A DNA stretch of 64,000 nt from Cycas panzhihuaensis (taxonomy: Eukaryota > Cycadophyta), in the NCBI GenBank assembly GCA_023213395.1, contig CM041465.1, positions 222,773,741 to 222,837,740 on the forward strand, given 5' to 3'. Below the pieces are notes generated by a model. It worked only from the letters and a program-made list of their open reading frames with translations, searched no databases and was not told where the DNA came from. Made by a program: the position numbers and the translations under genes. Shown in pieces: positions 57,364-64,000 of this stretch (the stretch's first letter is position 1; every line of letters starts with the position of its first letter).

Positions 57364-59060
57364 CTTCATCTTAAAAATATTTATTGCCATCAACTTTTGG
57401 GGTAAAATTGTTAGGATGACTCAAATCTTCTTCGATGATGCTTCTGCCTCCAACTGCTTAAATGGCCCTATCACAAGATTGATTGAGTTGCACTAGTTGA
57501 TTAGGTAAGGCTACCCATTGACTCTTGCTCTTTGTGTGCTAGCTACAAACACCCTGAGATACCTCATCAAAGACTAGGTTAGAGAGGTTGCCATCAAGGG
57601 CATCTTTTTTCCCAAGGTTAGAAGCAAGCAAATGGTCAATGGCCACTTTGTTAACAACTCCTTCCTTACTGTTCAAACTAAATTAGAATTAGCAATTCAA
57701 GCCCTAGATTGCATCCAAACCTTATATTTGGTTTTTGGGTCCAACATATAATAGAAAAAGCTAATTTGTTACCTACAGTTGGTCCATGACCACTAGAGTG
57801 ACTTCAAGGACATGAATAGTTGCGGATTAGACTTGGAGCAAACTTCAAATTCCTTGGCATCCCATTCAGCTTCCAAACCTACATCTCTCGAACATGTGAG
57901 AGTTTGTTCTCAACAGGATTGAGAAGAAGATCGGTAGATGGTTAGCAAGGAAGTATTTGATGTACACCAAATTTTTGCTTACCACCTATGTTTGCTACTC
58001 ATCCTACTAGATTCCCTCTAGAGCTGGCTATGATAGGTTGGTCAACCTCTTAATAGCTTACTTATGGTCCCTCGAAGAAGGTTAAAAAGGCTCCAATCAA
58101 TTTAGTTAAGACATCTACTATCAAAAAAGAGCCATTAGGGATCTGAGGATTATTGATGTCAAAAAATTGGGCTTTGCATTGTTCTAAATGCCTTATCTAA
58201 GAGAGTGAAGGGGAGGAGGCATGGAGGATTCTTATTAGAAATAATCTCTCCTTCATAGCTCCTCTTGAGATGAAGTGGTTCCTTTGGACCCCCCACACTA
58301 CGCAAATAGCTTTAGTGGTTATTAAAGTCAAAAAGGTCACCAATCTTTGAATGCATCTGGTTTGGTTGGGAACCTTATAAGTTGCTCCTTAAGTGGGAAG
58401 GAAATAGGCCCTAGAAGGGCTTGTCAATTGGGGATCACTCCATTTGGTAGCCTCCAATTATTCTCAAAAATGACAAATGCCTTGACCAAATTCCCCAATT
58501 CAAAGCCAAAACATTATTTAGAAAAGCTCTCTACACGATGGGACAACTCTTCAACCCTACCAAAGTTTGGTGGGCAACTTGGAATGAGCTTAAACAAGAC
58601 ATTTGGTTGAAAAAGAAGGACAAGTTTACTCTAAAGGAAATATGGTAACTCTTCCCACCAAATCAAATTCCCAATTCGACGATGACCCCTCACTCTAAAT
58701 GGTGGAAAGATTAGGCTCAATACTCTACCAAAAGTTTTGGCAGGTTTTCCATATCCCATGTTCACAATCTATCGATGCCTTCTATCCAACTAGAAGAGAG
58801 TCTTAACAAAATTAGGAACCCTAAAGCCCATAATAGGGTTTGACTACAAAGAGTTGAGGGTTATGGAAAGCACCACTACAACTCAAAAAGACAACTTTTA
58901 CTTGGTCACTTTTGCAAAATGGCTTTACTATTAAGGTTAGATAAACCAAGCCTGGCAATCCCAACAGCTCTTGCCCCATTTGTGGTCAAACCAAATCTGT
59001 TATATACAAGTTTGGGTGGTACACTTTGACTAAAAGTCCCTAGTCTCATATCAAAATGTT
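57364..59060 (+). pseudogene. LINE reverse transcriptase end and zf-RVT domain
   Basis: Continues the frame broken at 40299: FILKIFIAINFWGKIVRM, then FFDDASASNCLNGPITRLIE (about 57430-57490) and YPLTLALCVLATNTLRYLI. The palm catalytic F-A-D-D reads FVNN (57647-57658), so both Asp are lost. Later blocks include LRIIDVKKLGFALF (about 58146-58190) and the zf-RVT domain WKAPLQLKKTTFTWSLLQNG with CPICG (58972-58986). It carries a dense load of stops. Confidence 0.85.
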
Positions 59061-60535
59061 CTCCATGTCAATTCATGTTAAAAGTTAGTCAACACACGGG
59101 CATCCCAAAACTACCCAATAACATAGCCGTCTTATGTCCTCTTTCGCCTTGATGTCAGCTACATGTTAGAACATCTTACAACCTATGCAACATTTATTAC
59201 ATAGATATACACATAAGATACACAAGATATTCCTTGTAACTCGTCATTCCATTAATTAACACTAGATACAATCTCTTGGAAATATTATATCAAATACTTA
59301 ATTCAACTCTTAACCTTGAAAGTACGTCATATGACTCACTAGCTCGACTCTAACCTTGAGAGCATGACATATGACTCAATCATATAGCTCTCACCCACGA
59401 GAATGTGACTTGTGACAAGTGACTTGGCTCTCATTATTGGACAAACAAGAAACAACCTATTTATACACTTTTCATAGTCAATCACCCCAAAAGGTATGAC
59501 TTTATAATATGTTTTTCCTCTCTTCATAACAAGAACCTTAATCACATTAATCAGCTTAAATCCTTTTATACATTTGTACAGTCATACGAACCTCCAATCC
59601 TAGAGTTGGCTCAGAACCGTCCTCATTAAACCATTTGTCGCTCCTACAAACCATTCACCATTCCGAAGTAGTTAGAGAACCATTCTTAGAGAGTCAAATT
59701 GTCAACCTACAACTATCCCAATCGTTCTAGAACCATTCCCTATGCCATTTTTCTAATGAGTACTTAATTTTGCCATCTCAACGCTAGAAACCATTCCTAG
59801 AACCCTCCCACAATTGTTCTAAGTGCCAAATTCACTACCAACATCTATCTTAGGATGCAGCAAAGGGTTTGAGCATCCTTGCTCAACCATGCCAAAAACT
59901 TTTGTGCTAGTCTGTGAAAAGTAATTGGCAATGGGTCACCTTCACCCACTTCTACTTTTGAGTTGCACCCATAGCTCAGCCACTTGTATTTTTCTCATGA
60001 ACAGAACCTCACACAATTGTTTGAACCAATGTTGATTTGAAGATTAACTCTACTTGGAGTGGTGGGTGAAATTCTCATATTGTTTCTTCGTTTTTTTTCT
60101 TTTTCTTTTTTTTTTTTTTTGGTGGGGGGGGGGGGGGGGGGGCATGGAGAGGAGGGGGAGCTCAAATAGTCTTGAAAATTCCCTTAATTTTGGTGATTTG
60201 GCATATTAATTAGTTGCAAGATGTGAGTTATAATTATTTTTTCTATTTTTTGTATTGTTATGTTTACATACCAAAATGGAACTAAATCTTGATACCATGG
60301 CAGCCTCGACTATCCCCTGCTTCAAGCAAATACATTATAATACACTCGAACGACTCCTCTAGAAAATTCGCCCTACCCTAATTGTGGTAGGATTTGAATT
60401 TGTTACCCTTGGCCATTGTTTGACAGTAGTTGGCATCCTTGTACACCTCTTAATTCTCCCTAATACGTTTGGGATTTATTGTATGGCTGCCATACTCGAT
60501 CGTCCTTTTTGAGATATGGTGAATTGACATGGTGG
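59061..60535. other. Unassigned DNA after the LINE
   Basis: 59164 onward starts tgttagaac and has LTR-like texture, with repeats of accttga.ag and catatgactca (59303-59380) and of gaaccattc (59640-59800), but no matching second end or target duplication was found. A T-rich run (60091-60120) is followed by 19 consecutive G (60124-60142). No LINE poly(A) and no gene were seen. Confidence 0.45.
60091..60142. repeat. Poly(T) then poly(G) tract
   Basis: T-rich run at 60091-60120 directly followed by ggt and 19 G. Low complexity of unknown origin. Confidence 0.9.
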
Positions 60536-61560
60536 TCATGCCATGGCTTTTTTGGCTTTTGTGTTTGCTAAAATTGGCTTTATTGTATTTCCTTTTTTAT
60601 TGTCCTTTGGCTGATCTTCCCCTTCGGTACTATGACTTCTAGAATTGTGGCTATCATGCATTCCATTTCCCTTATAGTTGTTCCCATTGTTAGAGCAAGT
60701 TTCCCCAAAGTTGTCATTAACGTCAGAATATTCATGTTTGCATTCCTCTTTCCCTTTACTCATACTAATAATGTCCTAGATATTTTTCCATTCATGGTTA
60801 TTCATAATACTATAAGAATCCTCACTACTAGTTGTATTCACATCCTCATCATTGTCATCTGCATAACAATGGTTATTTGTGTTTTCACAACTGTCCATAT
60901 TTTTTACAATGCATATTATGATTCATATCGAGAATAATTCACATATTATAACAATTAGTATAGTCTGACTACAATTTTCCATAACCATTGTGATGTTGCT
61001 CATGTGAGGTGTTCATTACCATTATTTCTTCTACACCCTAGTGTGCTTCTTGAAATACGCTAATTTTTAGCCACTTGATCACTCTCAACAGTGGAATGGT
61101 TAATTTTAGTTGCTTTGATAGATTCTCTATTAGTCTCAACGTCTACAAAACATCTTCCAAGGGACTGTTGTTTAATAAATTAGTTGCATCAATTGGTGTG
61201 CTCTTGATTGCCTATGGCTTCCTTACTGCAGTGGGCTCACTTCGCTCCGGAGATGCCCTCCTTTTATATACTTGCTTCTCCTCTAGTTTGGGTAAGATGG
61301 GGTGGTTCTTTTTCACCTCCTTGGCCGCTTCCTCCAACGCCTTCTTAACTTGAGTGAAGGAATCAATTTCCATCTCAAGTTTTGGGTAATCTAATCTATC
61401 CTTCTTAGGGTTGGCTACCAATTCACTTATTGTCTCTAGATTCAATATTGTAAGTGTGTGGGCACATTTAGTGGGCAATTTTCTAAAGGGTGATTACATG
61501 GTCCACATTTTTTGCATTTGTGAGTGCTATTGTCTCCAACTTTTTTGTAGGATAATTTGA
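60536..61560 (-). pseudogene. Gypsy-3 gag downstream region, acidic and basic low-complexity
   Basis: Two open minus-strand stretches. 61478-61212 is a charged, helical segment (SFTQVKKALEEAAKEVKKNH). 60763-60536 is rich in Asn, His, Asp, Gly and Lys and preceded upstream by an Asp/Asn/Ser-rich segment. I recognise no enzyme. Position after the zinc knuckles suggests a gag tail or pre-protease spacer. No protease motif was found before 60536. Confidence 0.45.
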
Positions 61561-61563
61561 CCT

Positions 61564-61935
61564 CTAATGCTCAAACTCCAAACAAAACAAACACCTCCCT
61601 GCTAAGGTCTTTTTTTTAGAATGGTCTACAATAGTTTTTGTTGCATATATAGTGCATAATTCACTCCCTCTACCTCTTCCTCTAACCAAAGCACTCTTTG
61701 CCCTAGAATTGTAGTAGCAATCCTTTGTTGTGCAAGTATTTGTATCAAATATATGACACCATTTGGACTCCTTTCTTACATTCTTAGAGCTATGGAAGCA
61801 TTCCTTCATTATGTGTGTATCTATTTCGCAGGTAGGGCACCATTTAGATTTCTTTATTGCCTTAGTTTTAGAGTTTAGACAACATTCTTTTGTATTATGT
61901 GTTTCTTCTTGGCAATATGGCACCATTTAGGTTCA
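61564..61935 (-). pseudogene. Gypsy-3 gag zinc-knuckle array
   Basis: A 120-codon minus-strand open stretch (61926-61564) with three repeats about 33 residues apart: PYCQEETHNTKEC (its first Cys is one frame away), WCPTCEIDTHIMKEC, and WCHIFDTNTCTTKDC. The middle one is a full C-x2-C-x4-H-x4-C. In the third the second Cys is Phe and the His is Cys. Each is preceded by a Lys-Trp or Ser-Lys-Trp step. A Gly/Arg run (VRGRGRGSE) follows. Nucleic-acid binding is the expected role. Confidence 0.7.
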
Positions 61936-62700
61936 ATACTTGTTCTCATAAGTCTATTGTTGCTCGACTTATTCTCCATTGGGTCTTCTCTTTTAATTTG
62001 TAGTTTTAACTTTGAAATCTCTTCTCTTAATTTTTCCATTTATGAAGGTGCTTCCTTAATCACTGCTTTGCAAATTTTTTCTTCATGCAACTCTTTAATT
62101 TCTTCATATAGCGTTCTTAACATACTATCTTGCATCCCCAATTCTTCAAAATTCATTTCTTTACAAATTCAATAACCAACTCCTTGATTTTTGCAAATGT
62201 TTTATTGGGTGTTGTTTCAATGCACTTCTCAACTTAGGTTGCAATGCATTTATGAAGTAGTTGTTTAATAGAAAATATGGGAGTTCTTCTCTACTTGTAA
62301 CATTTACTACAATTATTGGCAAATGGCTTGAATAATCTAGCACTTACTCACCTGGTCATTGTTTCAAGATGGCAAATGCTTGCATTACATCTTCATTGCT
62401 ATGGAATTTCTGAAATCTCTCCTGGAACTCACTGACAATTTGTTCCCATGTTTTTGATTTTGCGTCTAACTCTTTGTACCATCATAATGGCACTCCCCTT
62501 ATTATATAAACAAACCTTCCTTTAACCATTTTTTATTGGAACTCCTCTTACATCAATCATATTCTTCAATAGATATAGATGTTTTGCAGTATCTATAGTA
62601 CCATCAAATATAAGCTAATCAAAGGCACTTTCATTATGGTATCCTAAAGATGCCATTTTAGCAAGTGGCTTTGGTTTTGGCATTCCTCCACTTACTATGT
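61936..62700 (-). pseudogene. Gypsy-3 gag core
   Basis: Minus-strand segments over three frames read DGTIDTAKHLYLLKNMID, then GVPLWWYKELDAKSKTWEQI, FQERFQKFHSNEDVMQAF, and in the open stretch 62343-62161 VLDYSSHLPIIV then NALQPKLRSALKQHPI. These are the successive blocks of a Ty3/gypsy gag core (Retrotrans_gag type). A Lys/Glu-rich coiled-coil-like part leads to the zinc knuckles. Frame changes occur near 62350 and 62480. Confidence 0.75.
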
Positions 62701-62897
62701 TAACCCTTGGTGACAACCTCATCTTTAGTGTTATTTCTACTCCCTCTTAGCCCACTTCTTTCAAATACATCAATAGACTTCTCCTTAGTCACCCCTCTTA
62801 GCAACGTGCTCATTTTATGCACCTGTCTTAATTTACTTTCCTTTGTCCAACATATTGTCTTTCAGTGGCTCGACTCTAGTATTCCGCTACTCAGAGG

Positions 62898-63717
62898 TGT
62901 TGGGGTATAAAGTGATCCTATGGCTATGGGAAGACCAGAGGTAGGTTAGGTAACCTGAGTTGTGCAGGTACAGACCGTACGACGGTACGCACGAGGCAAA
63001 ATGGCGAAGAAATCAACATTCTAGGTACGTATGACAGGTGCGTACCTGAAACGGGTACGTATGACAGATACATACCAACGGCGGAACGGAACCGAGCGGA
63101 AACGGTACGCACGATTCAAAGGGACCAGTGAAGGCCTGTGAAGCTGCCAGACGTACGTACGGACGTACGGATCCAAAGAGTCATTAATTAAGTGCCTAAC
63201 AAGTGATTAATGAAAGGGTACGTAAGACTGAAGGGGTACGGTTATGACAGGCAGTCATAACCCTTCAGCCAAAAGGTACCAACATGAGTACTTAAGGAGG
63301 TACGCATGAACCACCAGGTTAGGGTGAGAGCCGATTATCACAGGTACGCAAAGGTGCAGAGGACAACACGTATGACAGCTAGTTGGAGCAGCATTGTATG
63401 ATAAGTACCATCTGGGTACGCATATGTAATAGAAGGAATGTATACTGCTGGAATGCACAGGAATGCATTCCAGCCTATGTGTAATTGAACTGTTTACTTA
63501 ATAAAATGAAGAGTTACGTGGAAAGTGGTATATTTTTTGTGTTGTGATGATGAATTGAACTGCTGTGTACCATTGTGGTATAATTCTGTGAAATATATGT
63601 GGAATGTATGCGAATGACCATGTTGACAGTATCCTGAACTAGACTATAGCGCTGTGTAACCTTGACAAGTGTAAGGGGTATCTCATAAGTGTAATAAGAT
63701 AACCTATCAAGTCAACA
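62898..63717 (+). repeat. Putative 5' LTR of Gypsy-4
   Basis: Starts TGTTGGGGTATAAAG and ends AGTCAACA, about 820 bp. It is followed by ttggtttcgttgcc, which could be a primer site of a non-Met tRNA. The partner LTR would lie outside the window, so the call rests on ends, texture and the gag-like ORF that follows. A polyadenylation-like aataaaatg is at about 63500-63508. Confidence 0.5.
62960..63425. promoter_or_regulatory. Cluster of 13 GTACG motifs
   Basis: GTACG occurs 13 times in about 465 bases, often as ggtacgtatgacag or ggtacgcac. The related tatgacag core also occurs without GTACG at about 63243 and 63371. Chance would give less than one. Its place in the 5' part of an LTR suggests repeated enhancer-like boxes, by inference. 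Confidence 0.6.
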
Positions 63718-63857
63718 TTGGTTTCGTTGCCTACGTCCGTTGAGGAGGGATAGGGCCTAGGAGTTTCAAAGAAAGGAATGTATAAAGGGCAGAGGACCCT
63801 GGCTACCGTCGTGATGGCGGGCTGTAACTAAGCCACCGGCAGCCAGGGGACCTTCCA

Positions 63858-64000
63858 ATGCCACCTAAGAGGCCTTCAAAGTCGGAAGAGCCCCAGAAGG
63901 ATACTTCACCCAAAGAAAAGGAGACCAGCAGACAAAGGGCATTAAGATGGTCGAAGGAAGCAAAACTCAGAAGGGCAAGGAGATTAAGTTCGCAGAACAA
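63858..64000 (+). CDS. Start of a gag-like ORF, runs off the window
   Basis: Opens MPPKRPSKSEEPQKDTSPKE and continues with a strongly basic, Arg/Lys/Ser-rich stretch (ALRWSKEAKLRRARRLSS) without a stop to the window edge. A Pro/Arg-rich basic N terminus 140 bases after a putative LTR and primer site fits a gypsy gag. No domain can be confirmed from 47 residues. The opposite-strand ORF here is a shadow. Confidence 0.45.
   Translation, partial: MPPKRPSKSEEPQKDTSPKEKETSRQRALRWSKEAKLRRARRLSSQN

Larger units (their letters stand above)
19741..59060 (+). mobile_element. L1-clade LINE split into three main parts by later insertions
   Basis: Pieces in order on the plus strand are 19741-22354 (ORF1, endonuclease, linker, RT start), 39985-40299 (RT) and 57364-59060 (RT end and zf-RVT). 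Removing insertion X and element Y restores the canonical L1 order without gap or overlap of domains. Across Y the codon interrupted is Trp-Pro and the frame is unchanged. The element was dead early: stops occur throughout and the RT catalytic pair is Asn-Asn. No poly(A) tail was found. The 5' end is lost or lies beyond Gypsy-2. Confidence 0.85.

Noticed and set aside
60632-61353. Plus ORFs 60632-60937 and 61075-61353.
   Set aside because: Shadows of the minus-strand gypsy gag region, which has the recognisable motifs.
1-64000. CRISPR arrays, bacterial operons or phage functions.
   Set aside because: Repeats found are LTRs, tandem duplications and microsatellites with no regular repeat-spacer pattern. 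All coding signals are plant retrotransposon types.

Overview
This window is plant nuclear DNA made almost entirely of retrotransposons. I found no intact host gene, rRNA, tRNA gene or CRISPR array. Evidence for a seed plant is the mix of Ty1/copia and chromodomain-type Ty3/gypsy elements, LTRs of the form TG...CA, primer sites matching plant initiator tRNA-Met (tggtatcagagc type), and an L1-clade LINE with a plant-type zf-RVT tail. Near-total repeat content with many old, stop-ridden copies suggests a very large genome, possibly a gymnosperm. The species is inference only.

Layout. (1) 1-13.8 kb: Copia-1 (23-3915, +) sits beside gypsy integrase remains. Gypsy-1 follows (gag, protease, first part of RT at about 4.2-6.1 kb, chromodomain-like tail at about 11.05-11.25 kb), and its middle is replaced by a minus-strand element, Copia-2 (6118-11039). 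An unassigned stretch runs to 13.8 kb. (2) 13809-19735: Gypsy-2, a complete but decayed chromovirus with two LTRs and a perfect 5-bp target duplication, CAAAT. (3) 19.7-59.1 kb: one LINE, cut apart by later insertions. ORF1, the endonuclease and the start of RT lie at 19.8-22.35 kb. Insertion X (22355-39979) follows. A 315-bp piece of RT is at 39985-40299. LTR element Y (40300-57358) follows. The rest of RT and the zf-RVT domain are at 57364-59050. The LINE reading frame continues exactly across Y, whose target duplication is TGGCC.

Insertion X carries a tandem copia array (24839-39405, minus strand) with the order LTR-internal-LTR-internal-LTR. The left internal copy is split by a smaller coding-free LTR element, N (25751-29522). 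Element Y has no recognisable coding domain itself. It holds two plus-strand copia elements: W (43315-48076, gag kept but RT lost) in its interior, and Z (48652-57105, the most complete element here, TSD ACTGG) inside its right LTR. The order of events read from the nesting is LINE first, then X and Y, then the array, W and Z, with N later than the array copy that it splits.

(4) 59-64 kb: low-complexity and unassigned DNA, then a minus-strand gypsy gag remnant with three tandem zinc-knuckle units (about 60.5-62.7 kb). A new plus-strand LTR element starts at about 62.9 kb. Its LTR is packed with GTACG motifs and its gag-like ORF opens at 63858 and runs off the window.

No gene here looks able to act alone. 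I see no sign of a new defence, metabolic or regulatory system. The most interesting content is structural: the three-LTR array, the in-frame LINE continuation across 17 kb, and the indel-dominated divergence of Z's two LTRs, which raises a question about base-level accuracy.
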